Assembly: GCF_021026195.1 (NCBI RefSeq)
Contig: NZ_JAJNCT010000009.1
Span: forward strand, 372,001 to 436,000
Length of the DNA stretch: 64,000 nucleotides
Origin: Comamonas koreensis
GTDB taxonomy: Bacteria > Pseudomonadota > Gammaproteobacteria > Burkholderiales > Burkholderiaceae_C
Direction: 5' to 3'
Part shown: positions 17,316 through 25,888 of the stretch, piece by piece
Numbering within the stretch: the stretch's first letter is position 1
Layout of the letters: every line of letters starts with the position of its first letter
Position numbers and translations under genes: made by a program
The notes under the pieces: model-generated
What the model was told of the DNA's origin: nothing
Seen by the model: only the letters and a program-made list of their open reading frames with translations
Database searches by the model: none

Positions 17316-17972
17316 TCAGGACGCCTGGTGGCGCATCCAGACAATGCAGCGCTCGGCGTCGAGACCGGGCACTTGCAGCGGCTCAATATTCAGCACCTGC
17401 ACCGTAGCGGGCAACAAGGCCAGCTCATCGTCGGGGCGCTTGGCCTTCATCGCCAGCCAGATGCCATCGGCCTTCAGGGTCTGGGCCGACCAGGCGGTGA
17501 AGTCCTGCAAGGCGGCAAAGGCACGGCAGCTGACCACGTCGTACTGCTGGCTCAGTTGCTCCACCCGCGACTGGATGCCATGCAGGTTGCGCAGGCGCAG
17601 CGCGGCAGCGGCTTGCTGGATAAAGGCGACCTTCTTGCCCACGGTGTCCACGCAACTCACATCCAGCTGGGGCAGGCAGATGGCAAACACCACGGCGGGC
17701 AGACCACCACCCGATCCGACATCGAGCAGCTTGGGGGCTGGCAGGCCCGTGCCCTCCAGATGGCGCACCAGCGGCGTCACCGCCGCCAGGCTGTCGAGCA
17801 GATGGTGGGTCAGCATCTCTTGCGGGTCGCGCACCGAGGTCAGGTTATAGACCTTGTTCCACTTCTGCAGCAGATCCAGAAAAGCCATCAACTGCGCAAT
17901 TTGCTCATCGCTCAGTGACAGGCCCAGTTGTTGTACGCCGTCACGCAGTGGGACTTCCAAAAGTGCGCTCAT
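17316..17972 (-). CDS. rsmG: 16S rRNA (guanine527-N7)-methyltransferase RsmG
   Basis: The 218-residue RsmG (GidB) methylates N7 of G527 in 16S rRNA using S-adenosylmethionine. The SAM-binding motif DVGSGGGLP is at 84-92, with the typical family segments [20 protein letters not shown] (38-57) and SCRAFAAL. Loss of this enzyme is known to give low-level streptomycin resistance in other bacteria. Its ATG overlaps the mnmG stop by 4 bp, so translation is coupled, as in the classic gidA-gidB pair near bacterial origins. Confidence 0.96.
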   Translation of the reverse strand: MSALLEVPLRDGVQQLGLSLSDEQIAQLMAFLDLLQKWNKVYNLTSVRDPQEMLTHHLLDSLAAVTPLVRHLEGTGLPAPKLLDVGSGGGLPAVVFAICLPQLDVSCVDTVGKKVAFIQQAAAALRLRNLHGIQSRVEQLSQQYDVVSCRAFAALQDFTAWSAQTLKADGIWLAMKAKRPDDELALLPATVQVLNIEPLQVPGLDAERCIVWMRHQAS

Positions 17973-19948
17973 GCAGTCGTTACCTCTTGTGCAGTGCTGA
18001 AGCCTTTGAAGCCACCTTTTTTCAGGTGCACCATCAGCAGGGAAATGGCAGCGGGCGTGACACCGGAAATACGCGATGCCTGGCCCAGGGTTTCGGGGCG
18101 GTGGGTTTGAAGCTTCTGGCGCACTTCAAACGACAGCGCCGTCACCTGCATATAGTCCAGCTCGGCGGGCAGGCGCAGCTTCTCGTAATGGGCAGCGCGC
18201 TCCACCTCGTCCTTTTGGCGATCGATATAACCCGAGTATTTGGCACCGATCTCGACTTGCTCGACCACGGACTCGCTCAAACCGCCCAGTGTTTCACGTG
18301 AAACATCGCTGGTCTGGTAAGCGCCTTCGTTCATGCTCATCAAGGTGGCGTAGTCCACACCAGGGCGGCGCAGCAGATCGAACAGGTTGTACTCCCGCTC
18401 CATCGCCTTGCCCAACACACGTTCGGCTTCTTGCGCAGCGATGATGCGTGGGTTCACCCAGGTGGCCTTGAGGCGTTCTGTTTCACGTGAAACAGCATCG
18501 CGCTTGCGGCTGAAGGCATCCCAGCGCGCATCGTCGACCAGGCCCATCTTGCGGCCCTCTTCCGTCAGGCGCATGTCGGCATTGTCTTCACGCAGCTGCA
18601 GGCGGAACTCTGCCCGGCTGGTAAACATGCGGTAGGGCTCGGTCACCCCCTTGGTGATCAGGTCATCGACCAGCACACCCAGGTAGGCTTCATCGCGGCG
18701 CGGCGTCCAGGGGCCTTCGCCCCGGCACTGCAGTGCGGCGTTCAGGCCGGCAAACAGGCCTTGGGCTGCCGCCTCTTCATAACCGGTCGTGCCATTGATC
18801 TGGCCGGCAAAGAACAGGCCCTGGATCTGCTTGGTCTCAAAGCTGTTCTTCAGAGAGCGCGGGTCAAAGTAGTCGTACTCGATCGCATAGCCCGGGCGCA
18901 GGATGTGGGCGTTCTCCAGGCCCTTCATGCTGCGCACCAGTTCGTACTGCACATCGAACGGCAGGCTGGTCGAGATGCCGTTGGGATAGTACTCGTGGGT
19001 GGTCAGGCCTTCGGGCTCCAGAAAGATCTGGTGGCTTTCCTTGTCGGCAAAGCGGTTGATCTTGTCTTCCACGCTGGGGCAGTAGCGCGGCCCTACCCCT
19101 TCGATCTTGCCGGTGAACATCGGGCTGCGGTCAAAGCCGCTGCGGATGATCTCGTGCGTGCGCGCATTGGTGTGGGTGATGTAGCAAGGCATCTGCGCCG
19201 GGTGCATCTCCGCATTGCCCATGAAGCTGAACACCGGCAGCTGGCCCTCGTTCACGCCCCCGGGCATGCCGTCGCCAGGCTGGGTTTCACACTGGCTGAA
19301 GTCGATCGAACGGCCATCGATGCGCGGCGGGGTGCCGGTCTTGAGGCGCCCCTGGGGCAGCTTCAATTCCTTCAGGCGTGCGGACAGGCTGACCGCTGGC
19401 GGATCGCCGGCACGGCCAGCGGCATAGTGGTTCAGGCCCACATGGATCTTGCCATCCAGGAAGGTGCCAGCTGTCAGCACCACGGTGCGGCTGCGAAAAC
19501 GGATGCCCACCTGGGTCACGGCGCCCACCACGCGGTCGCCCTCCACCATCAGGTCGTCCACCGCTTGCTGGAACAGCCAGAGGTTGGGCTGGTTCTCCAG
19601 CATCTCGCGGATCGCTGCCTTGTACAGGATGCGGTCGGCCTGGGCGCGGGTGGCACGCACGGCCGGGCCTTTGGAGCTGTTGAGGATGCGGAACTGGATG
19701 CCGCCCTTGTCGGTGGCCAGCGCCATCGCGCCGCCAAGCGCGTCCACTTCCTTGACGAGATGGCCTTTGCCGATGCCGCCAATGCTGGGGTTGCAGCTCA
19801 TCTGGCCCAGGGTTTCAATATTGTGGGTCAGCAGCAGCGTCTTGCTGCCCATGCGTGCAGCGGCCAGCGCTGCCTCGGTGCCGGCATGGCCGCCACCGAC
19901 AACGATGACATCGAATTCTTGCGGGTAGGTATAGGGGGTTTGGCTCAT
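17969..19948 (-). CDS. mnmG: tRNA uridine-5-carboxymethylaminomethyl modification enzyme MnmG
   Basis: The 659-residue MnmG (GidA) starts [20 protein letters not shown], with the FAD-binding dinucleotide motif [11 protein letters not shown] (17-27). With MnmE it installs the cmnm5 group at wobble U34 of several tRNAs. [33 protein letters not shown] and the C-terminal [20 protein letters not shown] are all present, so it looks complete and functional. The coding sequence contains two perfect parS sites, each translated as part of a VSRET peptide. It precedes rsmG with a 4-bp overlap. Confidence 0.97.
   Translation of the reverse strand: MSQTPYTYPQEFDVIVVGGGHAGTEAALAAARMGSKTLLLTHNIETLGQMSCNPSIGGIGKGHLVKEVDALGGAMALATDKGGIQFRILNSSKGPAVRATRAQADRILYKAAIREMLENQPNLWLFQQAVDDLMVEGDRVVGAVTQVGIRFRSRTVVLTAGTFLDGKIHVGLNHYAAGRAGDPPAVSLSARLKELKLPQGRLKTGTPPRIDGRSIDFSQCETQPGDGMPGGVNEGQLPVFSFMGNAEMHPAQMPCYITHTNARTHEIIRSGFDRSPMFTGKIEGVGPRYCPSVEDKINRFADKESHQIFLEPEGLTTHEYYPNGISTSLPFDVQYELVRSMKGLENAHILRPGYAIEYDYFDPRSLKNSFETKQIQGLFFAGQINGTTGYEEAAAQGLFAGLNAALQCRGEGPWTPRRDEAYLGVLVDDLITKGVTEPYRMFTSRAEFRLQLREDNADMRLTEEGRKMGLVDDARWDAFSRKRDAVSRETERLKATWVNPRIIAAQEAERVLGKAMEREYNLFDLLRRPGVDYATLMSMNEGAYQTSDVSRETLGGLSESVVEQVEIGAKYSGYIDRQKDEVERAAHYEKLRLPAELDYMQVTALSFEVRQKLQTHRPETLGQASRISGVTPAAISLLMVHLKKGGFKGFSTAQEVTTA
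18290..18305. other. parS: parS site 1 (within mnmG)
   Basis: TGTTTCACGTGAAACA, a perfect 16-bp palindrome identical to the canonical chromosomal parS. It lies in the mnmG coding sequence and is the expected ParB loading site. Confidence 0.97.
18479..18494. other. parS: parS site 2 (within mnmG)
   Basis: A second perfect TGTTTCACGTGAAACA, 189 bp from site 1 and also inside mnmG, encoding VSRET like the first copy. Confidence 0.97.
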
Positions 19949-20158
19949 GGGGCCTCGTTCCAGGGCTCGCAAGGCATGCGCCTCGCAGTCAGTCAGCCCT
20001 TCTGCCGAAATGGCAAATAGTCGGTTTTGCCCGCTATTTTAATGACTGAGGTGTTTACACGCCGGCAGCCGTGTTATTGCGCCGCATCCTCCGCTGCTGC
20101 AGAACCTTGTCAAAAGCGATAGCATGGTTCGGCTTTAACCTTTACTGGAGATTTGTCG

Positions 20159-20761
20159 ATGAAGCTGTATTTCTCTCCTGGCGCCTGTTCGCTGTCGCCC
20201 CACATCGCCCTGCTGGAAGCCGGCCTGCCCTTCACCCTGGAGATGGCCAGCACCAAGACCCACCAGCTCAAGGACGGCACCGACTTCTACACCATCAACC
20301 CGCTGGGCTATGTGCCCGTGCTGGAGCTGGACAATGGCCAGCGCCTGCGTGAAGGCCCGGCCATCGTGCAGTACATCGCCGACCAGGCACCAGCCTCCAA
20401 GCTGGCACCCGCCAACGGCACCTTCGAGCGCTACCAGCTGCAAGAGTGGCTGGGCTTTATCGGCACCGAGATCCACAAGGGCTTCTCGCCGCTGTTCAAC
20501 CCCAACCTGCCCGACACCGTCAAGGACATGGCCCGCGTGCAAGTGCTCAAGCGCCTGACCTGGGTGGATTCGCAGCTGGCCGGCAAGGAATTTCTGATGG
20601 GCACGGATTTCACCGTGGCCGATGCCTACTTGTTCACCGTCAGCGGCTGGAGCAAGTTTGTCGGTGTCGATATCAGCGGCCTGCAAAACCTGGCTGGTTT
20701 CCTGCAACGCGTGGGCGCCCGTCCATCGGTGCAAAAGGCCATCGCGGACGAAAAGCAGTAA
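20159..20761 (+). CDS. gstA: Glutathione S-transferase, GstA (beta class)
   Basis: The 200-residue protein begins MKLYFSPGACSLSPHIAL; GGAG lies 8 bases before the ATG at 20159, which decides against the in-frame TTG at 20153. Cys10 in SPGAC is the conserved cysteine of bacterial beta-class GSTs, and NPLGYVPVLELDNG plus LREGPAIVQYIAD form the glutathione site in the thioredoxin-like domain. The helical C-terminal domain has the N-capping motif DFTVADAYLF. The enzyme conjugates glutathione to electrophiles in the cytoplasm. It is monocistronic on the plus strand, between mnmG and a parS site. Confidence 0.92.
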   Translation: MKLYFSPGACSLSPHIALLEAGLPFTLEMASTKTHQLKDGTDFYTINPLGYVPVLELDNGQRLREGPAIVQYIADQAPASKLAPANGTFERYQLQEWLGFIGTEIHKGFSPLFNPNLPDTVKDMARVQVLKRLTWVDSQLAGKEFLMGTDFTVADAYLFTVSGWSKFVGVDISGLQNLAGFLQRVGARPSVQKAIADEKQ

Positions 20762-20784
20762 GCATACCGTCGGCCCAGGGCTGC

Positions 20785-20800
20785 TGTTTCACGTGAAACA
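20785..20800. other. parS: parS site 3 (intergenic, between gstA and copZ)
   Basis: A third perfect TGTTTCACGTGAAACA in the 154-bp gap after gstA, about 4.4 kb from the first DnaA box of the proposed oriC. It lies 53 bp before a candidate CueR-type promoter. Confidence 0.97.
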
Positions 20801-20852
20801 CATCCTGGTCGATGCAGCTGTGATGGCTTGTTCCTGGCAAAAGACCCTGCTC

Positions 20853-20883
20853 TTGACCTTCACACCGTGTCAGCTTTCAAGAT
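20853..20883 (+). promoter_or_regulatory. Candidate MerR/CueR-type promoter for copZ-cueR
   Basis: TTGACC (20853-20858) and CAAGAT (20878-20883) are separated by 19 bp, the overlong spacing that MerR-family activators require. The spacer is centred on the dyad ACACCGTGT. The -10 element is poor, and the operator does not match the Escherichia coli CueR box closely, so this is a candidate based mainly on spacing and position. Confidence 0.45.
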
Positions 20884-20915
20884 CAGGCCATCAACCACAG
20901 GAAAAGGAAACTCTG

Positions 20916-21110
20916 ATGCAAAACACCTTCCAAGTCCAAGGCATGACCTGCGGCCATTGCGAGCGTGCCGTCACCCAGGCTGTGCAGCAGCTCGACGCCC
21001 AGGCCAAGGTAACGATTGATCGCGCCCAAGGCAAGGTCGTGGTCGAGTCCAGCCAGCCGGCAGACAAGATCGCAGCGGCCATCGCGGCCGAAGGCTACCA
21101 GGTCCAGTAA
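20916..21110 (+). CDS. copZ: Copper chaperone CopZ (heavy-metal-associated domain)
   Basis: A 64-residue single HMA domain from the ATG at 20916 behind AAAAGGAAA. MTCGHC at 10-15 supplies Cys12 and Cys15, which bind Cu(I). The rest follows the ferredoxin-like fold, ending IAAAIAAEGYQVQ. CopZ-type chaperones hand copper to P-type ATPases or regulators in the cytoplasm. The CueR-like regulator begins 2 bp after its stop. The usual copper ATPase is not in the window. Confidence 0.93.
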   Translation: MQNTFQVQGMTCGHCERAVTQAVQQLDAQAKVTIDRAQGKVVVESSQPADKIAAAIAAEGYQVQ

Positions 21111-21112
21111 GC

Positions 21113-21601
21113 ATGGCCCGCCCGTCACGCAAGCCTGCGGCTGAGCGGTCCATCGCCTGGCCGGTGTCCATCAGCAAAGCGGCCCAGCTGGCGGGTATTT
21201 CTGCGCGCATGGCGCGCCACTACGAGTCGCTGAACCTGCTGCCGCATGTGAACCGCACCGACAGCGGCTACCGCCTGTATACCGAGTCGGATGTGCACAC
21301 CCTCTCCTTCATCCGCCGCAGCCGCGATCTGGGCTTCTCGATGGAGGAGATCGAGAACCTGCTCAACCTGTGGCACGACAAGCAGCGCGCCAGCAGCTCG
21401 GTCAAGGAGATTGCGCAAAAGCATATCGAGACCTTGCGCGAGCGCATCGCCGCGATGAAAGCGATGGAGCGCTCGCTGCAGGCGCTGGTCCACAGCTGCC
21501 ATGGCGACCAGCGCCCGGACTGCCCTATTCTCGACAGCCTGTCCGACCCCAAGGCCGACCCCTACGCCGATCCCGATACAGCCAGCTGCTGCAAGCATTG
21601 A
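21113..21601 (+). CDS. cueR: Cu(I)-responsive MerR-family regulator CueR
   Basis: The 162-residue regulator has an N-terminal MerR winged helix (ISKAAQLAGISARMARHYESL, then SGYRLYTESDVHTLSFI) and a dimerisation coiled coil (about 95-128). Metal is bound by Cys129 and Cys137 in SCHGDQRPDCPIL; the eight-residue spacing is diagnostic for CueR rather than MerR or ZntR. An extra CC pair lies near the C-terminus. About 17 N-terminal residues precede the usual start, so initiation may be further in. It is coupled to copZ, unlike most cueR genes that are divergent from their target. Confidence 0.92.
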   Translation: MARPSRKPAAERSIAWPVSISKAAQLAGISARMARHYESLNLLPHVNRTDSGYRLYTESDVHTLSFIRRSRDLGFSMEEIENLLNLWHDKQRASSSVKEIAQKHIETLRERIAAMKAMERSLQALVHSCHGDQRPDCPILDSLSDPKADPYADPDTASCCKH

Positions 21602-21632
21602 AGGCCTCGACAGACCACCCCGCCGCCACCAT

Positions 21633-21658
21633 AAAAAACGCGCTCCAGGGAGCGCGTT
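21633..21658. terminator. Bidirectional terminator between cueR and rdgC
   Basis: ACGCGCTC and GAGCGCGT form an 8-bp stem with loop CAGG. The A-run on its left gives a strong T-tract for rdgC on the minus strand; the plus-strand T-tract is interrupted but can serve copZ-cueR. Confidence 0.85.
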
Positions 21659-21680
21659 GCTGTTTCTGAGCGGGTAGCCA

Positions 21681-22760
21681 TCAGAAGGGGCTGGAATCCG
21701 GATCCTCGTCCACCGGCGCCGACTTGGGGCCGGTCTGCATGCCTCCAGGCTTGCCAGACGCATCGAAGGGCTTGCCCACGCCTGTCCCCAGGCTGATCGG
21801 CTTGACGGGCGCTGCAGCCCCTTCCTGGGCCGCTGCAGCGGGTTTATTGCCCCGGTCAGGCAACTGGCCCAGCTCGGTGCGGCCTTCGCCGCCCAGCGCC
21901 TGTATCAGGTCCGGAATCAGCTGGCTGAACTCACCGGTGGCAATGGCCACATCGGCGTCAAAACCGCCATCTTCACTGGCGCCTTCCATCACCACATCGA
22001 GCAAGGCCACCTTCTTGAGCTGCAGGCCCTCGGTCAGCACAAAGCTGACGCGGTCGTCCCAGGTCAGCGCCAGCTTGGTGGGCAGCTTGCCCTGGTCGAT
22101 ATGCTCGCGGATCTCATCAATGCCCAGCGGGTGGCGGGCATAGCGCACCACAGCCTTGGATTCATCGGCGCTCTTGAGCTCGCATTCCTGGTCAATGCTG
22201 AAGCCGGCCGGCGCATCGTAGCTGTGCAGCCAGGCGGACATCGCGCCCTGGGGGCTGTTCTGGGTATCGATCAGCGCCACGGCAAAACCGGGCGAGGCCT
22301 CCACCAGCATCGTGATCACCTCATCGGCCCGGCCCTGGCTGCTGGTGTCCAGCACCAAGAGCCGCGCCTGCGGATCAATCCAGATCCAGAGACCGCCCTG
22401 CTTGGTGAAGGCCATCGGCAGCAGATCCAGCTTGCACTCGTCCTTGAGCTCCTGCTTTTCCTTCTTGCCGGGCTTGCGGCCTTCCTGGGCTTCGATATGG
22501 GCGAGCTTCTCATCGAGCTTGCGGTTGAGCACGCTCGCGGGCAGCATCTTGCTCTCGCTCATCAGCCGCAAGATCCATTGGCCGCCCACCGATTCAACCA
22601 TGGCGCCATGCTCTTCGCCGCGCGGGGGCACCCAACCGGTGGATTTTTCCTGGGTGGCACCGCACTGCTCAAACTGCTGCTTGGCCAGGGCTGCGTCCAA
22701 CGCAACCAAATCCGGCTGCCAGGTTTCGGAGATGCGGTAAAAAATCATGTTCTTGAACAT
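21681..22760 (-). CDS. rdgC: Recombination-associated protein RdgC
   Basis: The 359-residue protein starts MFKNMIFYRIS behind AAGGAA, which fixes the start; the frame extends 63 codons upstream without support. Typical RdgC segments are GWVPPRGEEHGAMVESVGGQ, MLPASVLNRKLDEKLAHIEA, LLVLDTSSQGRADEVITMLV and EHIDQGKLPTKLALTWDDRV. RdgC forms a ring around DNA and restrains RecA filament formation. It is longer than the roughly 300-residue Escherichia coli protein because of a C-terminal low-complexity Ala/Gly/Pro tail of about 60 residues. It is monocistronic and directed away from the proposed origin. Confidence 0.95.
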   Translation of the reverse strand: MFKNMIFYRISETWQPDLVALDAALAKQQFEQCGATQEKSTGWVPPRGEEHGAMVESVGGQWILRLMSESKMLPASVLNRKLDEKLAHIEAQEGRKPGKKEKQELKDECKLDLLPMAFTKQGGLWIWIDPQARLLVLDTSSQGRADEVITMLVEASPGFAVALIDTQNSPQGAMSAWLHSYDAPAGFSIDQECELKSADESKAVVRYARHPLGIDEIREHIDQGKLPTKLALTWDDRVSFVLTEGLQLKKVALLDVVMEGASEDGGFDADVAIATGEFSQLIPDLIQALGGEGRTELGQLPDRGNKPAAAAQEGAAAPVKPISLGTGVGKPFDASGKPGGMQTGPKSAPVDEDPDSSPF

Positions 22761-23073
22761 GCCATTCCTTTGTTCTGGGAGGCTGCCGGCTTGCTGCGCC
22801 AGCCCTTTAAAAAAACACAAGCGGCCCTGGTGTGCCGCACTGATCTGCTGTCCATTGTGCCGCGAATCCGCCCCGCCCCAGAGCGATGCGCCAGTCAAAA
22901 AAACCGGGGTTTGGACTTGTTGACCGGCAGCCAGCAGCGCATTCCGCACGACAGCTGAACAACCAAAATTGGTAATTCTTTACACAGCCATACCTGCCAG
23001 TGACGGGGCTCTTACATGGCCGGCGGACACTGCATCCATCGCATAAGACATCACAACCCGGAAAGGAAACACC
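22761..23073. promoter_or_regulatory. Divergent promoter region between rdgC and the Spy-like gene
   Basis: A 313-bp gap without a convincing gene. Around 22970-22985 it contains GTAATTCTTTAC, a short inverted repeat (GTAA/TTAC), on the side of the Spy-like gene. It could belong to an envelope-stress promoter, but the match is too short to name a regulator. Confidence 0.4.
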
Positions 23074-23628
23074 ATGTCTCTCTTGCAACGCAGCGCCATC
23101 GTGACCGCCATGCTGGCCAGCCTGTCGATTTCCAGCTTCGCCCAAACCCCCGGCACGCCTGCGGTGGCGCCAAGCGCTCAAAGCGCCCCAGCCCCCGCTA
23201 AAAAGGGCCATGGTCCTGAGGCGCGTGAGGCACGCATGGCCCAACGCATGCAGGCCCTCAAGGCTTCGCTCAAGCTCAATGCCAGCCAGGAAGCAGCCTG
23301 GACCAGCTATGTTGCGGCGATCCAGCCCCAGCGCCCTGCCCCAGGTGAGCGCCCTGAGCGTCCTGATTTGGCCAAGCTGACCACCCCAGAGCGCATTGAC
23401 GCGATGCAGGCCATGCATGCCAAACACCAGGCCGCGATGGACCAGCGCAACCAGGCAACGAAGGCCTTTTACGCTACCCTGACACCTGAACAGCAAAAGA
23501 CCTTTGATGCAGAAACCCTGAAGATGCACGAACGCCGTGGTCACGGCCCTGACGGCAAGGGCCCACATGGCCAGCGCCATCAAGGCCCAAATCCGAAACA
23601 GTCTGTTCCACCAATGGACAGCAAATAA
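23074..23628 (+). CDS. Spy/CpxP-family (LTXXQ) periplasmic protein
   Basis: The 184-residue product has a signal peptide (cleavage SFA-QT after residue 23) and an all-helical, charged mature region. Two LTxxQ-type repeats are visible: LKLNASQEAAWTSYVAA and ATLTPEQQKTFDAE, the Spy/CpxP hallmark. The C-terminal tail is rich in His, Gly and Pro and could bind metal. Spy-type proteins are ATP-independent periplasmic chaperones that respond to envelope stress or copper. GAAAGGAAAC precedes the ATG at 23074. It is followed by its own terminator. Confidence 0.85.
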   Translation: MSLLQRSAIVTAMLASLSISSFAQTPGTPAVAPSAQSAPAPAKKGHGPEAREARMAQRMQALKASLKLNASQEAAWTSYVAAIQPQRPAPGERPERPDLAKLTTPERIDAMQAMHAKHQAAMDQRNQATKAFYATLTPEQQKTFDAETLKMHERRGHGPDGKGPHGQRHQGPNPKQSVPPMDSK

Positions 23629-23674
23629 GTCAGGCGCACGCCTCCGCCTCGTCTCTCTCTCTTCATCCCCTCCT

Positions 23675-23703
23675 GCGCAGCCTCTCCAGCTGCGCTTTTT
23701 TTT
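23675..23703 (+). terminator. Rho-independent terminator after the Spy-like gene
   Basis: GCGCAGC and GCTGCGC form a 7-bp stem with loop CTCTCCA, followed by eight T on the plus strand. Confidence 0.9.
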
Positions 23704-23788
23704 GCATCACATTCGTCAGCGGTTGCATACAGACAACATCCAGCTTTTGCTGACAGAAGTCGGTGGAGTCCAGGTGTAACATTATTTA

Positions 23789-24352
23789 ATGCAATACCGT
23801 CCCCTCCTCTCCGCTGTCGGCTTGTGCGCGCTGACTGTCTGGAGCGCTTCCGCCCACGCGCAGTTTGCTGACAAGCGCAACACCGCCACCTTGTACCTGC
23901 AAGCCGGAGTTGCCGAGCGTGATGCGCGATCACTCACCATTGGCTCGACCATCCCGATGGACTGGAAGACTTTCTGGTGGGGCCATCCTGTCACCGCCCA
24001 TTGGGACTTGAGCCTGTCGGCCTGGAACTCGGACCGCATGGAACGCGAAGGCAGCCGCACCATTGCCGTTGTCGGTCTGGTGCCTACGATGCGCTTTCAC
24101 AGCAAGAGCCAGTACCCCTGGTTCGTCGAAGCCGGATTGGGCGGCTACGTGTCCAGCAAGCTGTACGAAAGCCGTGAAAAACGCTTTTCGACCGCGTTCA
24201 ATTTCGGCACCCACATCGGCGTGGGCTACTTCACCGGCATGCGCCGCGAAAACGAATGGTCCGTTCGCCTGGAGCACCTGTCCAATGCGTCGATCAAGCG
24301 CCCCAACCCGGGCGAGAACTTTGTGCAGCTGCGCTACGCACGGCACTTCTGA
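23789..24352 (+). CDS. pagL: Lipid A 3-O-deacylase PagL
   Basis: The 187-residue protein has a signal peptide ending AHA-QF (cleavage after residue 24) and alternating beta-barrel strands ending in the aromatic C-terminus RYARHF, typical of an outer-membrane protein. The catalytic motif EHLSNASI gives His163 and Ser165, and Glu176 in RPNPGENF fits the third residue. PagL removes the 3-position acyl chain of lipid A in the outer membrane and lowers endotoxicity. It is monocistronic with its own terminator and is the last clear gene before the proposed origin. Confidence 0.93.
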   Translation: MQYRPLLSAVGLCALTVWSASAHAQFADKRNTATLYLQAGVAERDARSLTIGSTIPMDWKTFWWGHPVTAHWDLSLSAWNSDRMEREGSRTIAVVGLVPTMRFHSKSQYPWFVEAGLGGYVSSKLYESREKRFSTAFNFGTHIGVGYFTGMRRENEWSVRLEHLSNASIKRPNPGENFVQLRYARHF

Positions 24353-24383
24353 CGGCTTAATACTCCCGCCCCTCTTCCCCTTC

Positions 24384-24409
24384 ATACCGCCTTCTGGCGG
24401 TATTTTTTT
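24384..24409 (+). terminator. Rho-independent terminator after pagL
   Basis: ATACCGCC and GGCGGTAT form an 8-bp stem with loop TTCT, followed by T6 on the plus strand. Confidence 0.92.
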
Positions 24410-25099
24410 GCCTGTTTGATGGTTGGGTATAGAACGAGGTACTGAACAGCACGCTGGCGAGCTGTAGAGGCTGCTTAGAGAGAGGCCGCATGCGGTAGCT
24501 GCCAAGTAGATGCAGGTGCTGGAGCAAGCCTCCACCTCTGGAACTGTATAAATATACAGTTTTGACGAAATCCCCCATTTTGCTGCGCCCCATGGAAGCA
24601 TTCGACTGCCCATAGAGCCCCACACCCCAGCGCTTCTTCACGGGGCCGCTCAAGGCCTCCAGGAGACCTTCTGCACGCGTTTCCGACCCCATACCCTACC
24701 CTGCTGCATCCAAAGCGCCAGCAGGCTCTATTGGCGAGGTGGACAGCGTTCAGCAAGCTGCGCTTGGCTACCCATCGAGATCTGCGCCATTCAGACCAGC
24801 GAATGCTTGCTACCCGCAGCACCATTCGATGCGTCATACAGAGACCCAGTGACCTTTCTCAATCCCCTGCAAAGCAGCGTCACTGCTGGCGATACGCATC
24901 CAAAAGTATAGCTAACACCTATGTTGGCCTGTGCATTTGCGCACAGCGGATTTCTTAGACAAGGACTCTCAGAGGGAGTGACCTGATCGCGCCAACCAAG
25001 CAACAAACCTGTGCTGCCCTCTCCTATTGGCGTCTTGGATGGGGAGTGCGGCATGGCGCATTTCTGAAAGCGCTCAGCGTGATTCCTCATCTCGATACA
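24410..25099. other. Gene-poor region left of oriC
   Basis: About 690 bp with only short open frames that lack ribosome sites and recognisable motifs. The one clear element is the LexA-type box at 24542-24561. I see no tRNA fold or repeat family. Confidence 0.5.
24542..24561. promoter_or_regulatory. LexA (SOS) box
   Basis: AACTGTATAAATATACAGTT has 9-bp perfect arms around AA and contains CTGT-N8-ACAG with an all-A/T centre. It therefore differs little from the LexA consensus TACTGTATATATATACAGTA. No gene with a clear ribosome site follows on either strand within 200 bp, so the regulated transcript is unidentified; a small RNA or short peptide is possible. Confidence 0.75.
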
Positions 25100-25139
25100 G
25101 CATCTGAATTTTCACAGTCTGAAAAATTTCAAAATATGA

Positions 25140-25228
25140 AACTTTGTCGAGCTTGCCTTTGGTTTTTCTTTTATTTTCTTTAAAAGAATAGTAGATAGTA
25201 GTAGAAGGGCCTCGCCTTCTGTGGATAA
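25140..25228 (-). other. Candidate unwinding element: DnaA box, GC cluster, DnaA-trio tract and AT-rich DNA
   Basis: Read on the minus strand, a perfect DnaA box (25228-25220) is followed by a GC-rich 15-mer (25219-25205), then CTACTACTATCTACTA (25204-25189), whose complement is five GAT/TAG trios with one extra base. T/A-rich DNA follows (about 25188-25140). This is the order of the basal unwinding system described for Bacillus subtilis oriC. Confidence 0.65.
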
Positions 25229-25888
25229 GTCCGATAAACCAAAAATTTTCAAAAGCTTAAAATTTCTCCAACCATGTTGATGGTACCCGTCCATGCTTGT
25301 CACTGCAAAGTGGATAAGTCGAGGGTGTGGGTTATTCCTGTGGATAAGTTGGTTTGGGCAGTTTCGTTATCCACAGCTATTCTCCGTCGCCAAAAATTCA
25401 ACAAGTTATTGATAAATAATAACTTATCCACATGCTGTATGTTAACGTCACTGATAACAGGCTCACTGCCACCTGCTGTGCGTATGAAAGCAGGTGTTGC
25501 AAAAATTACCCACAAGGCCTAGGCCAAAACTGAGCCACTTTGGCGCTCGATGATTTGGCCAAGAAATCTGTGGATAAGTTTTTTATGTTTATAAATCAAT
25601 GGCCTGCCACGTTATCCATCTGTGTGCACTGGGCCCTATTGCCGGTGCATGAGAGTGGAGCAAGTTCTTGGATGAATGCCTACCTGTGGATAACAATGGG
25701 GTTGTTGTTATCTTATCCTGAAAGTTATCCACAGCCCTTTTGAAACCCTCGACATACCGTTCGGACGGAGTTGCTTGTGGGTAATGCGGCGCATCTGGAA
25801 AATATTTAATAAAAACAATGGTCTGGTACCCGACCACTAAAACAGCAGCTGAGCGGAGCTAGGCGGTAGGCACTGCTTATTGGGCTGA

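Noticed and set aside
24357..24837. Short minus-strand frames around the LexA box
   Set aside because: They run through the pagL terminator hairpin or the LexA box itself and lack ribosome sites, so I did not assign one as the SOS target.
25540..25743. Plus-strand frame of 67 codons inside oriC
   Set aside because: It covers three perfect DnaA boxes and has no ribosome site. The DnaA-box explanation accounts for the sequence.
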